DNA of 64,000 nucleotides from Bacillota bacterium (GTDB lineage Bacteria > Bacillota > Clostridia > Lachnospirales > CAG-274): NCBI GenBank assembly GCA_017444985.1, contig JAFSVK010000003.1:1-64000 (forward strand). Reading direction: 5' to 3'. The position numbers were made by a program, and so were the translations under genes. Under the pieces are notes generated by a model. It had not been told where the DNA came from. It was given only the letters and a program-made list of their open reading frames with translations, and did not search any database. Of the stretch, positions 26,628 to 36,491 are shown one piece after another; position 1 is the stretch's first letter, and each line of letters opens with the position of its first letter.

Positions 26628-27171
26628 TTTTCTTACAAAACAAAAGAGCTGTATTACATCACTCCTTTTAATTTTACTTACAATTGCAGCTGTATACAAC
26701 GATATTAAAAGCTATAAAATACCAAACAAGTTGAATTTTACATTTGCATTCATAGGACTTGCATACAATTGTGTAACAGGTTCTTTTCAAGGAGCAATTT
26801 ACGGTATGCTGTTCCCGATGCTGCTATATCCTCTTTTTATGGCAAGAATGATGGGTGCGGGAGATATAAAACTTTTTTGTGCCATCGGTTCAATTGTTGG
26901 CATTCCCGATATTATAAAAATACTTTGTTATTCTATACTTGCCAATGGCTTGATAGCACTACTGCTTCTTGCTGTAAGAAAGCAAGGTATGAAGTTTCGA
27001 AATATATTCAACTGGTTTAAAACCTGTTTTGCAATTGGAAAAATAGTAGAATATCAAAGCCTTGAAAGCAAAAATAAGGGTATTTTCAGATACGCCATAG
27101 GAATTATGTTTGGTGTTATATACTATATTATAACAGATATAATTTTAGGGGGTAAATATGCTTTGCTGTGA
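26602..27171 (+). CDS. Type IV prepilin peptidase (A24), copy 2
   Basis: 189 residues. I place the start at ATG 26602, inside the end of the FHA gene, with an in-frame TTG at 26596 as the alternative. Six or so membrane helices carry the catalytic pair in VYNDIKSYKIPN (about 31-42) and GAGDIKLFC (about 85-93). It differs clearly from the copy at 24594, so the two may process different substrates (mini-pilins versus TadE/G-like proteins). It overlaps the phosphatase gene by 14 bases. Confidence 0.85.
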   Translation: MKYIEFIADFLTKQKSCITSLLLILLTIAAVYNDIKSYKIPNKLNFTFAFIGLAYNCVTGSFQGAIYGMLFPMLLYPLFMARMMGAGDIKLFCAIGSIVGIPDIIKILCYSILANGLIALLLLAVRKQGMKFRNIFNWFKTCFAIGKIVEYQSLESKNKGIFRYAIGIMFGVIYYIITDIILGGKYALL

Positions 27172-27925
27172 GAGCTTCTCCATTACGGACATAGGAAATA
27201 AAAGAGAAGTAAATCAGGATAGCTATGTAGCTTTAGATGATTACAAAAACACAAATATGGGACTGTATTGTGTGGCAGACGGTATGGGAGGATTAACGGA
27301 AGGTGAATACGCTTCAAGACTTGCCACCCAAAAAACCATAGAATGGTATAGGGAAAGGTACAGTCTTTTTACCAAAAAAAATGTAAAAAAAAACATACGA
27401 AAAGAACTTGAAGCACTCTTTTATAATATAAATACCAAAATATATTTATACGGAAGAGAGCGAAATATAAGACTTGGCACAACATACTCGCTAATACTTA
27501 TAATAGGAAACAGATACTATGCAGTCCATGCAGGAGATAGCAGAATATATTTAAAAAAAGAAGATGAATTGTTTATAGTTTCAAAGGATGAAACTTGGGT
27601 AAATGAACAAGTAGAAAAAGGACTTATGACCATGGAAGAGGCACTGACTCACAATAAAAAGAATGTGCTTGTAAATTGTCTTGGCTATTTCAACTCCCCC
27701 TCCATAAGCATAGGCGAAGGAGAAATAGGAAACGAGGATACTTTTTTACTCTGTTCGGACGGGTTTTACAACTATACCGACAATTCAGAGATATTTAATC
27801 TACTAAGCGAAGAAAATAAAGAGGAACACCTAAAAAATATAGTAGAGGATATAAAAAAAAGAGGAGGCAGCGACAATATAACAGCTGTTATTGTTGTTGT
27901 CAAAGAAGAGGATCTTACTGTATAG
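27158..27925 (+). CDS. PP2C-family Ser/Thr protein phosphatase
   Basis: 255 residues with the metal-binding PP2C motifs: NREVNQDSY (about 14-22, as KREVNQDSY), VADGMGG (about 39-45), HAGDSRIY (about 125-132), LLCSDGFYNY (about 196-205) and GGSDNITAVIV (about 236-246). It removes phosphate from Ser/Thr in the cytosol and is the usual partner of Hanks-type kinases, one of which lies downstream. It overlaps the end of the second prepilin peptidase gene. Confidence 0.93.
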   Translation: MLCCESFSITDIGNKREVNQDSYVALDDYKNTNMGLYCVADGMGGLTEGEYASRLATQKTIEWYRERYSLFTKKNVKKNIRKELEALFYNINTKIYLYGRERNIRLGTTYSLILIIGNRYYAVHAGDSRIYLKKEDELFIVSKDETWVNEQVEKGLMTMEEALTHNKKNVLVNCLGYFNSPSISIGEGEIGNEDTFLLCSDGFYNYTDNSEIFNLLSEENKEEHLKNIVEDIKKRGGSDNITAVIVVVKEEDLTV

Positions 27926-27936
27926 GAGGTTGTTAT

Positions 27937-28080
27937 ATGACAAATGAACTTTTGTTTTACGGCGGTATTGCTATTTGTGTATCCGCCGTTGTGCTGGAAT
28001 TGATATTTATAATATGCCATATAATAAAAAAAATAAAATTAAGTAAAATTTTTGACAAGGAGTATGGCAGAGAGGAATAA
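27937..28080 (+). CDS. Small single-span membrane protein
   Basis: 47 residues from ATG 27937 (AGGAGG upstream) to TAA 28078-28080. One membrane helix (about 5-28) is followed by a basic then acidic tail ending DKEYGREE. It lies exactly between the PP2C gene and the kinase gene, with 3 bases to the latter, so it is probably part of this signalling module. No family is recognised. Confidence 0.7.
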   Translation: MTNELLFYGGIAICVSAVVLELIFIICHIIKKIKLSKIFDKEYGREE

Positions 28081-28083
28081 AAT

Positions 28084-31000
28084 ATGGCACAAATTATAGC
28101 AGACACATATGAGATAATTGAACAAATAGGCTCCGGTGGCGGTGGCGTTATATATTTAGCAAAACATCTAAGGTTAAATAAAAATGTTGTTCTAAAGGCA
28201 GACAGAAGAAAAGTAACATCTCGACCCGAGTTGCTTAGAAGAGAAGTTGATGCCTTAAAGGATCTGAGTCACTCCTATATTCCTCAGGTATATGATTTTT
28301 TCGTGGAAGAAGACACTGTATATACCGTAATAGATTATGTTGAGGGTGAAAGTCTTGATAAGCCCTTAAAACGAGGAGAACGGTTTGAACAAGCTAAGGT
28401 TTTAAAATGGGCGGTACAAATGCTTGAAGCCCTGGCTTATTTGCATAAACCCATACATGGAGAACCCCCAAGAGGTATAGTACATTCCGATATAAAACCT
28501 GCTAATATCATGCTTACAAGGCAGGGAGACATAAAACTTATAGACTTCAACATAGCCTTGGCATTGGGCGAAGAAAATGTTGTTGGTTTAAGTGCAGGCT
28601 ACGCCTCTCCCGAACACTACGGTATAAGCTATTCAAGTCAAAATGACTACAACGGTGCTACGGGAAGTAACGGAAAGAAAAATCCATTTTCTATAAGAAA
28701 CGGAGATGATACAGAAGAAAAAGGAACCTTGTTTACTCAGCAAGGGGATGAGTCCACAGAACTTGAAACAGTGGGAACAGAGGCAGAAGAACCCGTAGAA
28801 CAAGTTGTTATGGCCAGATCAGCTCAATCAAGCTACAGTGGCAGCAAAAGAGTGGTAGTACCCGATGCTCGTTCTGATATATACAGCCTCGGTGCAACAC
28901 TATATCACTTGTTATCGGGTAGAAAGCCAAACAAAAACGCTGTAGATGTTGTGAAGCTTTCGGACAAGGAGTTTTCCCCCCTCGTTGTCAAAATAATAAC
29001 CAAAGCCATGGCTCCCGATCCGCAGATGCGATATCAAAGCGCAGAGGATATGCTACGGGATATACGGCACCTTAGAAAAGATGACCCCCGTAGAAAAAAA
29101 AGCAGGAAAGCATTTATACTTTCCTCCCTGTTTTCCACATTGGTGCTGGGTAGCGGTGTTTTTGTATCTTTTGTAGGGCTAAAACGAATGCAAGCAGAAC
29201 AAAAAATGCTCACTTTAGCAGAATATTCTTCTACCGCGCTGAAAGAAGGCAACACAGCTTTGGCAATAGACTATGCCCTTGAGGCTCTCCCGGAAAAGAA
29301 GGATATATTCACATCGGAATACACCCCACAGGCAATAAAAGCACTGACAGATGCTTTAAATGTTTATGACCTGAGAGACGGCTATAATATAAGTCGAAAT
29401 ATAAACTTATCGTCGCAAACTTTAGGTGTAGATATAAGCCCCGACGGGAAAACGGCTCTGGCATGGTGTGCTTATGAACTTACAGTATTCGATCCGCAAA
29501 CCGGCAAAGAAATAGTCCTATTGCCCATAGAAAGATCCGCACAAGCACAAGCACTCTTTGTTGATAACGAAAAACTGTTATACCCTTCGGAAAAAGGTCT
29601 TACACTCTACGATATTAAAGAACGCAAAAATATTTGGGTAGGTGAACCTGCCACCCTTATAGCCCTCTCTAAGGACAAGTCCACAGTAGCAGGTGTTTAT
29701 AAAGGAGAAAACAGGGCTGTAATATATGATATAAACGGAAACAAAAAAAGAGTTATAGACTTTGGCAGCAATTCTCAAACAACGGGAGAATATGAGTTTT
29801 TCACATCTCCCGAAGGTAATTTGTTTACCTTAAGTGATGAAGGGAGCTACCTTGCGGTAAGCTTTTCCAACGGAGGCTTAATGCTCTATAGTTCCGTATC
29901 CGAAGAGGAAGATATCATTGTTTACGAAGAATCGGAATTTATATACTTTGAAGGTTGTTTTAATAAAAATTGCCTTGTATATACCGCAGGTGAAAATGCA
30001 AATTTTGAGATAGGCTCTATAGACTATGTTAATGTAACACAGCCTCTTTGTTTAGCCATAGACGGAAAAACTATGGTTAGAACCGACGGCGAATCGGTTT
30101 ATCTGTCAAATAAAAATACTATCGTAGAAATAGATCCTATGACGGGAGAACAAAGGGAAGCGGCATTTGTTGACGCTACCGTAAAAGAGTTTGATTTTGA
30201 CAGCAAAACGACCATTGTAGCCACCGAAAAAAATGAATATAAATTTTTTGATGAACATGCAGAGCTTATAGAAAGTTTTGAAGCGGGAAAGGTAAAATGC
30301 GATCTTTTGGCAGTAGCTGAAGACATAGCAATAACAGCGGGCAAAGACTCTCCTGTGGTAACTATACTTAATAAAAAGACCTTCTCGGAAAATGATGTAT
30401 TTTATTATGATTACGACTATGACCATTCCGAAGCAAGAATAAACGCTAATGAAAATAAATTAATGCTTTTCAGTTACCTTGGATTTAGAATATACGATAA
30501 AGACAAGAATATAATTGCAGATGTAGAAATTCCAAACAACGAAAATGTATACGATCAGCAATATTCAAAAAAGAGTGGAAATCTTGCGGTTATTTACTAT
30601 GACGCTTTCAGGCTCTATTCAGGCGAGGACGGCACACTTCTCTATGAGAAAGATGGCCTAAAATCCGTTACATACGCAAAGTATGGTGTCAGTATATTTG
30701 ACGGAAAAGAAATAAAGCTGATAGATATCGACAGCGGAAAAGAGACAGAAAGTATACCTGCCTCGGGAGAATTCGGAGCATATTGCGGTAGTGCAATAAC
30801 AGATAGCGATTTATATGGCGGTAAATTTATAGGCTCACACAAAACAAGTAAGGGTTATGTATATGCAATAGAAAAAGACAAAAAATGTATGTTATACGAT
30901 GAGGCTAAGAAACTGAAATTCTCGGTGCCTATACCCGAGCATACAGAAGCTTTCTTCACAGAAAATGAACTCATAACGTCGCCCATGCACGGAACACCTT

Positions 31001-31290
31001 GTGTATATTCATTGTCTACAGGAAAGCATATTGCAGATTTGGAGAGTGATTCATACAATACATATGTAACAGAATTAGAAAATAACATATTAACGGAATA
31101 TATCACCTCCGAACAAGAACAGTTCGCTATCTTGCTTGATAAAGTTACATACGAAGCCACGGCTTATTTACCTGCCGCTACAGACTACGGTACCGCATCT
31201 GTATACTTTGATTACAAAAACGGTATTATACGAAAATCAAAGTTATACACCACGGAAGAATTGCTGAGTTTAGGCAGAAAATATAAATAA
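28084..31290 (+). CDS. Hanks-type Ser/Thr protein kinase with C-terminal beta-propeller
   Basis: 1068 residues. The kinase domain (about 1-335) has the glycine loop IGSGGGGVIYLAKH (about 15-28), a lysine in VVLKADR, the catalytic loop IVHSDIKPANIM (about 131-142, HSD in place of HRD) and LIDFN (in place of DFG). A low-complexity insert (about 185-260) splits the C-lobe. A membrane segment (about 342-364) is followed by WD/PQQ-like repeats over about 650 residues outside the cell. It probably senses an envelope signal and phosphorylates proteins read by the FHA protein, reversed by the PP2C phosphatase. HSD and DFN are unusual but the key Asp, Lys and Asn remain. Confidence 0.85.
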   Translation: MAQIIADTYEIIEQIGSGGGGVIYLAKHLRLNKNVVLKADRRKVTSRPELLRREVDALKDLSHSYIPQVYDFFVEEDTVYTVIDYVEGESLDKPLKRGERFEQAKVLKWAVQMLEALAYLHKPIHGEPPRGIVHSDIKPANIMLTRQGDIKLIDFNIALALGEENVVGLSAGYASPEHYGISYSSQNDYNGATGSNGKKNPFSIRNGDDTEEKGTLFTQQGDESTELETVGTEAEEPVEQVVMARSAQSSYSGSKRVVVPDARSDIYSLGATLYHLLSGRKPNKNAVDVVKLSDKEFSPLVVKIITKAMAPDPQMRYQSAEDMLRDIRHLRKDDPRRKKSRKAFILSSLFSTLVLGSGVFVSFVGLKRMQAEQKMLTLAEYSSTALKEGNTALAIDYALEALPEKKDIFTSEYTPQAIKALTDALNVYDLRDGYNISRNINLSSQTLGVDISPDGKTALAWCAYELTVFDPQTGKEIVLLPIERSAQAQALFVDNEKLLYPSEKGLTLYDIKERKNIWVGEPATLIALSKDKSTVAGVYKGENRAVIYDINGNKKRVIDFGSNSQTTGEYEFFTSPEGNLFTLSDEGSYLAVSFSNGGLMLYSSVSEEEDIIVYEESEFIYFEGCFNKNCLVYTAGENANFEIGSIDYVNVTQPLCLAIDGKTMVRTDGESVYLSNKNTIVEIDPMTGEQREAAFVDATVKEFDFDSKTTIVATEKNEYKFFDEHAELIESFEAGKVKCDLLAVAEDIAITAGKDSPVVTILNKKTFSENDVFYYDYDYDHSEARINANENKLMLFSYLGFRIYDKDKNIIADVEIPNNENVYDQQYSKKSGNLAVIYYDAFRLYSGEDGTLLYEKDGLKSVTYAKYGVSIFDGKEIKLIDIDSGKETESIPASGEFGAYCGSAITDSDLYGGKFIGSHKTSKGYVYAIEKDKKCMLYDEAKKLKFSVPIPEHTEAFFTENELITSPMHGTPCVYSLSTGKHIADLESDSYNTYVTELENNILTEYITSEQEQFAILLDKVTYEATAYLPAATDYGTASVYFDYKNGIIRKSKLYTTEELLSLGRKYK

Positions 31291-31365
31291 ACACAAACAA
31301 AGGAGGGAACAGTTTATTCTTAAGTTAGGGTATATCCCAAAATCTAAAACGAAAGGTGTGATAAT

Positions 31366-34300
31366 ATGAAATTAGGAACAAAGAGAATTGTAGCAGCTTT
31401 TTTAGCCGTGGGTATGATGATATCTCAATTTTGCACGGTTAACGCAACTTTATTGCCTATCAAAGAGGTTACTGTAAATCTTGATTTATCCCACTGTTTA
31501 CCCGGTGAATTAAGATATATGAAAGTCGAGGATATTTTGAACAGTATGCTTGACAGCAGTAACAAGCATATTAAATATGACAAAGATGCCAAAAGTGTTT
31601 GGTGTAAGTTTAAAGAAAACAAATATTCAACCGGTAGAGAGTCATATTCCCTTACCAATAGCGATGTTGCCGACGATCCGTACATGATCACGGATATAAA
31701 CGGCACCGTAGACCTCATACCTGTATTAGATGAAGATAACGCAGGGTTAGAACTTATACTCGGCTCAGGTAATCAGCTTGACCCCAACAACACACGATAT
31801 ACAGTAAACATAAAAGGTCCAAAAATCAAAAATATATTTAATTTGGATCTCTACGAACAAAGAGAAATCAGTTTCGGTGACGGAACAACCAAAACCGTAA
31901 GAAACCCCGTAGAGTTCAACGCCTCATACAAAAAAAGAAAATTCGACGGTCCCAACGGAACAAAGGATATACAATCAAACCTTCGATTTTCCATAGGCTC
32001 GAATTATAACGAAGATTATTACTATTTTGCCTATGTTACACTTAAGGAAGACTTATATCCCGATGTTGAAATGCGAGTATACGACGGCAGATATGACTCC
32101 GCACAGGCTGCAATAAATGCAGGAAAGGCAGATCCTTCAAAGGATGTTACAGATGAGCTTGCAGCACCGGATATGAAAAAACTCGATGCAGGTCTTGGTA
32201 GCAGATATTCCGACGGAAGTAACAGAAGAATGCTTACAAGCGTATACGAAAAAGAAGGAGAAGTCATAGGGTATGACTATTTTTACCTTACTATAGACCC
32301 CAGAAATGATAGTGTGGATTTAAATGACTTCTATTTTATCGATGAGAAGGGTGCTGTTACAGGGGTAGATGCAGAATTAACGCAGTATAACGATAATAAT
32401 GGAATAAATGTAGCTAAGTTCGAGTTTGCACCTACCGACTCTCCTAATAAAGAATACTATTTATCCTTCGATTTTTATGACGGAAACGAAAATAAATTTG
32501 ATAATTCATTGGTTAAAAAAGCTGTAGAAGGACACTTTGCCTCCATACAAGCAGCTGAAAAACAACCGGATATAAAAGATAAGCTTTTCCCCGACAGAGA
32601 AAAAGAGGATTTTGACCCTGCACAACTTTACAAAGCAAATTTCAGCGGAGATGGGAAATTATTCACCATTTTCACAGGAAAAGACGGTCTTGATGTGTGG
32701 AGATATAAAATCCTTGCAGAGAATATAGTGGAAAAAGAAGAGGAATATGTTGAGCCTCCCAATGTTGACTCTGCCGACAAATATTTCGATGTAAGAAAAG
32801 TGTATAATAAGAAGGAAGCCCTTGATACCTATGTTGTACCATTCAACCAGGATAGTTACTACAGCATGGGATATCAAACACTTCTTGTAAATGATGAGGA
32901 AACAAATTTAAACAATGTGACTCCCTATGCCAAAATAGGCTATAATGCAAAGGTATACAGAGACGGAACACTTGAAAACCCCGATAAAAAGCTTAATTCG
33001 GATAATGCAAACACCACTCTTTTACCTGCGGATTTTACAAAAAAATCTGAAAACCCCAAAATTGAGCCCGATAACTCCGTTAAGTATACGGTATCGGCCG
33101 AAAACCACATAGACCACAAAAACTATTCCTTGACCTTAGCCCAAAAAGGCGAAGGTGGTAAGCTTTTTGTAAACGGACCCGATACAAGAGAAATATTTAT
33201 AAACAACTACTATGGAAATATTCATGATATTTTCGTAGCAAATATAGGAAACGAAAAACTTACCGGTATAAATGTATCCTTGAACTCCTCCACGCTTGCC
33301 CTTGACGAATATTGGACAATAGGCGGAGAAGGAAATGATACTCTTGAACCCTTTGACAGCACAACAAAGCCTTCCGGTAACGCTGTAGGTGAACTTCCCA
33401 ATGTGGGTAAAATAAGACTTATTGCCAAAACAGAAGGCGAGGTAAGTGGTGTACTTACAATAAGTGCAGACGGGCAACAACCAAGAGTCATAAATATTAC
33501 AGGTAAGGCAGGCAACCCCGAGATAGACACCAAAACTCTCCATGAGGGCGTAAAATACGTGCGTTACTACTCTATTGTAACAACAAATAATATGCACGAT
33601 TGGAACAGAGTAACCTTCTCTCTTGACGACGGTAAACTTCCCGACGGCTTGGAATTGTTAACAAGCGGAGAAATAACAGGTGTACCTAAGGAAATGGGAG
33701 AGTTTAAATTCCGTGTAAAGGCAAGCTTCAGCAGTAATAAGTTTGAACCCTCCTATGCAGACCTTACACTTAAAATATTGGAAAATACAGATGCAAATGT
33801 AGAAGCCCAAATAGATGAAGGCTGTGAGATTATAAGACGTATACCCGATATAACAGAAGATAATGATGAGCCACTTATATTCGAATATGCATATGATTAT
33901 GCTGCACACAGTAACGAATTTGAAGGTGTATGGCTCAACGGTGAAAAGCTTGTGAAAGGAATAGACTACACCGTAGAACCCGGAAGTACAAAAAACACCC
34001 TTACCAAGCAAGGGTCGGCAAAAATACAAACCGGTAACAACACATTATCCTCTTCTTTCAGCAAAAAAAGCGGAGGTCCTCAAAAAGCTGCTCAAAACAT
34101 AAAGAAAAACACAGCTCCCGCCTCCACAACAAAATCAAATACCGCAAGTAAATCAACTTCTTCCGCAAGCTCAAGCTCCGGCAGAAGCAGTAGCTCTAAC
34201 AGAAGTAGCAGTTCCAACAAAAGTAGTAGCTCCGTAAGCTCCTATTCAAATGCTTCTTCATCCAAAAAGAGCACCTATGTTGCTCCTAAAATAGTTTACT

Positions 34301-35289
34301 ATACCGTTGATTTCGATTCCAACGGCGGTGCGGAGGTAGAACAGGCAAGTGTTCGCCAAGGTAATTATGTATACCTGCCCACTCCCATAAAACCCGGATA
34401 CAGACTTGAGGGATGGTATACCGACCAAGCACTTACAAGCAAGTATACCCCTGCCCCGGTAAACAGCAATATCAAACTTTATGCAAAATGGGAACAGGTC
34501 GAATGCAGAGTATGGTTTGACACTCACGGCGGAAAGCTTGTAGAGTCTGTAGTTGTTATGGGTGACACCACATTAAGGAAACTGCCCGAAGCTGAAAAAA
34601 TAGGCTGTACCTTCGACGGTTGGTATACTTCAGAAGAGTATACGGAAAAATTCGAGCTGTCGGATAAGATTTATTTAAACACAGTACTGCATGCAAAATG
34701 GAATATTATACCCGAACCCGATGAAGCACCTAAATATGCCGCAGATTTTGTAGATGTAACAAAATCTCTGTGGTTCTATGAAGATGTAGACTGGGCTTAT
34801 GAGAACGGACTTATAGATGCTTATAATAAAGCTGTATTCGGTCCTTTGGAACCTGCTACAATGGGTATGATAGTTAAAGCCACAGCCAAGTTATCCGGAG
34901 AAAAGATGGATGAATTCAAGAATGTTTACTATCCCGGTATAGCAGAAGGACAATGGTACACCGAATATGCCAAATGGGCTTACGAAAGAGTAATGAAGCC
35001 TCAAGAAATATTTGATCCCGATAAACTCCTTACGAGAGAGGAAGTTGCGGTTATACTTGCAAAATATCTTGCATATATGAATGCGGGCTATGGTGCACCT
35101 AAGGGATATGTAGAATTTGCAGATAGCGATGAAATATCTCCCGATGCTGTTGAGGCTGTACAGACCCTTTACAAGAACGGTATTTTAGTAGGAAAAGGCG
35201 ATAATACCATAGGTCCTAAAGATATTATAACAAAAGCAGAACTTTCAGTACTTATACACAGGGTTAATTATTTTATATACAGAAAATAA
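31366..35289 (+). CDS. Large SLH-anchored surface protein with InlB-type repeats
   Basis: 1307 residues with a signal peptide (about 1-27) and a long N-terminal region of unknown fold (28-700). A putative Ig-like domain (about 725-805, KLPDGLELLTSGEITGVP) and a Ser/Lys-rich linker (about 895-968) follow. Two InlB B-repeat-like units come next (about 975-1115, with FDSNGGAEV, KPGYRLEGWYTD, FDGWYTSEEY and LHAKWN), then three SLH repeats (about 1125-1305). It is probably an adhesin on the wall surface. No terminator is visible between the kinase gene and this one, so it may belong to the pilus operon. AAAGGTG lies before the ATG. Confidence 0.8.
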   Translation: MKLGTKRIVAAFLAVGMMISQFCTVNATLLPIKEVTVNLDLSHCLPGELRYMKVEDILNSMLDSSNKHIKYDKDAKSVWCKFKENKYSTGRESYSLTNSDVADDPYMITDINGTVDLIPVLDEDNAGLELILGSGNQLDPNNTRYTVNIKGPKIKNIFNLDLYEQREISFGDGTTKTVRNPVEFNASYKKRKFDGPNGTKDIQSNLRFSIGSNYNEDYYYFAYVTLKEDLYPDVEMRVYDGRYDSAQAAINAGKADPSKDVTDELAAPDMKKLDAGLGSRYSDGSNRRMLTSVYEKEGEVIGYDYFYLTIDPRNDSVDLNDFYFIDEKGAVTGVDAELTQYNDNNGINVAKFEFAPTDSPNKEYYLSFDFYDGNENKFDNSLVKKAVEGHFASIQAAEKQPDIKDKLFPDREKEDFDPAQLYKANFSGDGKLFTIFTGKDGLDVWRYKILAENIVEKEEEYVEPPNVDSADKYFDVRKVYNKKEALDTYVVPFNQDSYYSMGYQTLLVNDEETNLNNVTPYAKIGYNAKVYRDGTLENPDKKLNSDNANTTLLPADFTKKSENPKIEPDNSVKYTVSAENHIDHKNYSLTLAQKGEGGKLFVNGPDTREIFINNYYGNIHDIFVANIGNEKLTGINVSLNSSTLALDEYWTIGGEGNDTLEPFDSTTKPSGNAVGELPNVGKIRLIAKTEGEVSGVLTISADGQQPRVINITGKAGNPEIDTKTLHEGVKYVRYYSIVTTNNMHDWNRVTFSLDDGKLPDGLELLTSGEITGVPKEMGEFKFRVKASFSSNKFEPSYADLTLKILENTDANVEAQIDEGCEIIRRIPDITEDNDEPLIFEYAYDYAAHSNEFEGVWLNGEKLVKGIDYTVEPGSTKNTLTKQGSAKIQTGNNTLSSSFSKKSGGPQKAAQNIKKNTAPASTTKSNTASKSTSSASSSSGRSSSSNRSSSSNKSSSSVSSYSNASSSKKSTYVAPKIVYYTVDFDSNGGAEVEQASVRQGNYVYLPTPIKPGYRLEGWYTDQALTSKYTPAPVNSNIKLYAKWEQVECRVWFDTHGGKLVESVVVMGDTTLRKLPEAEKIGCTFDGWYTSEEYTEKFELSDKIYLNTVLHAKWNIIPEPDEAPKYAADFVDVTKSLWFYEDVDWAYENGLIDAYNKAVFGPLEPATMGMIVKATAKLSGEKMDEFKNVYYPGIAEGQWYTEYAKWAYERVMKPQEIFDPDKLLTREEVAVILAKYLAYMNAGYGAPKGYVEFADSDEISPDAVEAVQTLYKNGILVGKGDNTIGPKDIITKAELSVLIHRVNYFIYRK

Positions 35290-35421
35290 TACTTTTTCTG
35301 ATATATTTAAAACACAAGATGTCTACAATCCTAAGTACCTTAAAATTCGGCAGTTTACATGTGATACATTTTAACTAATGTATACAACGACCTCACTGAA
35401 AACCACATAAGATTTCACAAA

Positions 35422-35468
35422 AAATGCCACCGGGTTGCTATTTTAAACAAAACCGGGTGGCATTTTTT
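35422..35468. terminator. Bidirectional terminator between convergent genes
   Basis: AAATGCCACC followed by GGGTT pairs with AACCGGGTGGCAT, with one mismatch. A-runs flank the left side and a T-run (35462-35468) the right, so it can end both the plus-strand surface gene and the minus-strand oxidoreductase gene. The rest of the 35290-35516 gap holds nothing recognised. Confidence 0.8.
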
Positions 35469-35516
35469 TGTCTAAATTGACATATCATACATAAGCACAA
35501 GCTATTTTTCCAAACC

Positions 35517-36491
35517 TCACTCAAACTCAAACTTCATTCCCCACAGTTTTCTTATATCTTCAAGGCTTTGCATTATGCCTATGCTTTCTTGGTGGGGGTA
35601 GTTGGGGCTTTCTTGGAGGTGGGAGAGTATACATTTTTCCGCTTCTTCTATTTGGTATTCGAAGCCGTTTATTTCGAAGGGGGAGTTGTATTCTTTTTCG
35701 GTGCCGTCGTTGTATGTTATTTTCATGTACTCTGCTTTTTGGTAGTTGGGGAAGTATATTTTTCCCTTTGTGCCGTATATTACACCCTCCGTGGGCATTT
35801 TAATGCCTATGGCAGAGGTCAGGGCGGCAAATTTATTGTCGCCGTAGTCGGCAAGCAGGGTACCGAAGGAGTCTGTGCCGTATTCGTTTAATATGCGGTC
35901 TGTTTTTATGTTTACAGGGTCTTTGCGGTATATCATTTTGGCAAAAGCAAGGTTGTAAACGCCCACATCAAGAAGGGCACCTCCACCAAGGCTTGAGAGG
36001 AACTTTCTTTCTCTTCTTGCACCTTCTGCGGTAAAGCCGTAGTCCGCTCTTATGTAGTTTACATCACCTATTTCGCCCTTTGCCACCAACTCCGCCGCTT
36101 TTTTAAGCAGAGGCAGATGATATATCCAAAGAGCCTCCATTATAAATAAGCCCTTTTCTTCTGCTAAGGAGTAAAGCTCTTTTGCCTGCTGTGTATTCGT
36201 GGTAAAAGGCTTTTCGCAAAGCACGTGTTTGCCCGCTTCAAGAGCCTGTCTGCAATTTTCAAAGTGCATATTGTTGGGGGTGGATATGTATATGGCATCC
36301 ACCTCTTTGCAATTACAAAGCTCTTCATAAGAGCCGAAGTATTTTACGTCTCCGTATTTAGAGGCGAAGGCCTCTGCCTTTTCCAAAGAGCGGGAAGCTA
36401 CGGCGTACAATCTGCCCTCTCCCTTTTGTTGCAGTGTATAAGCAAATTTCTCGGCTATGGTACCCAAAGCCATAATACCCCATTTTATCAT
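35517..36491 (-). CDS. Gfo/Idh/MocA-family NAD(P)-dependent oxidoreductase
   Basis: 324 residues. The N-terminal Rossmann domain starts MIKWGIMALGTIAEKFA and carries the family EKP motif in HVLCEKPFTTN (about 90-100). The C-terminal domain has GGGALLDVGVYNLAFA (about 170-185), typical of sugar or dihydrodiol dehydrogenases. It likely oxidises or reduces a sugar-like substrate, unidentified. It overlaps the aldo/keto reductase gene by 4 bases, so it is last in a thiC-led operon. Confidence 0.9.
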   Translation of the reverse strand: MIKWGIMALGTIAEKFAYTLQQKGEGRLYAVASRSLEKAEAFASKYGDVKYFGSYEELCNCKEVDAIYISTPNNMHFENCRQALEAGKHVLCEKPFTTNTQQAKELYSLAEEKGLFIMEALWIYHLPLLKKAAELVAKGEIGDVNYIRADYGFTAEGARRERKFLSSLGGGALLDVGVYNLAFAKMIYRKDPVNIKTDRILNEYGTDSFGTLLADYGDNKFAALTSAIGIKMPTEGVIYGTKGKIYFPNYQKAEYMKITYNDGTEKEYNSPFEINGFEYQIEEAEKCILSHLQESPNYPHQESIGIMQSLEDIRKLWGMKFEFE

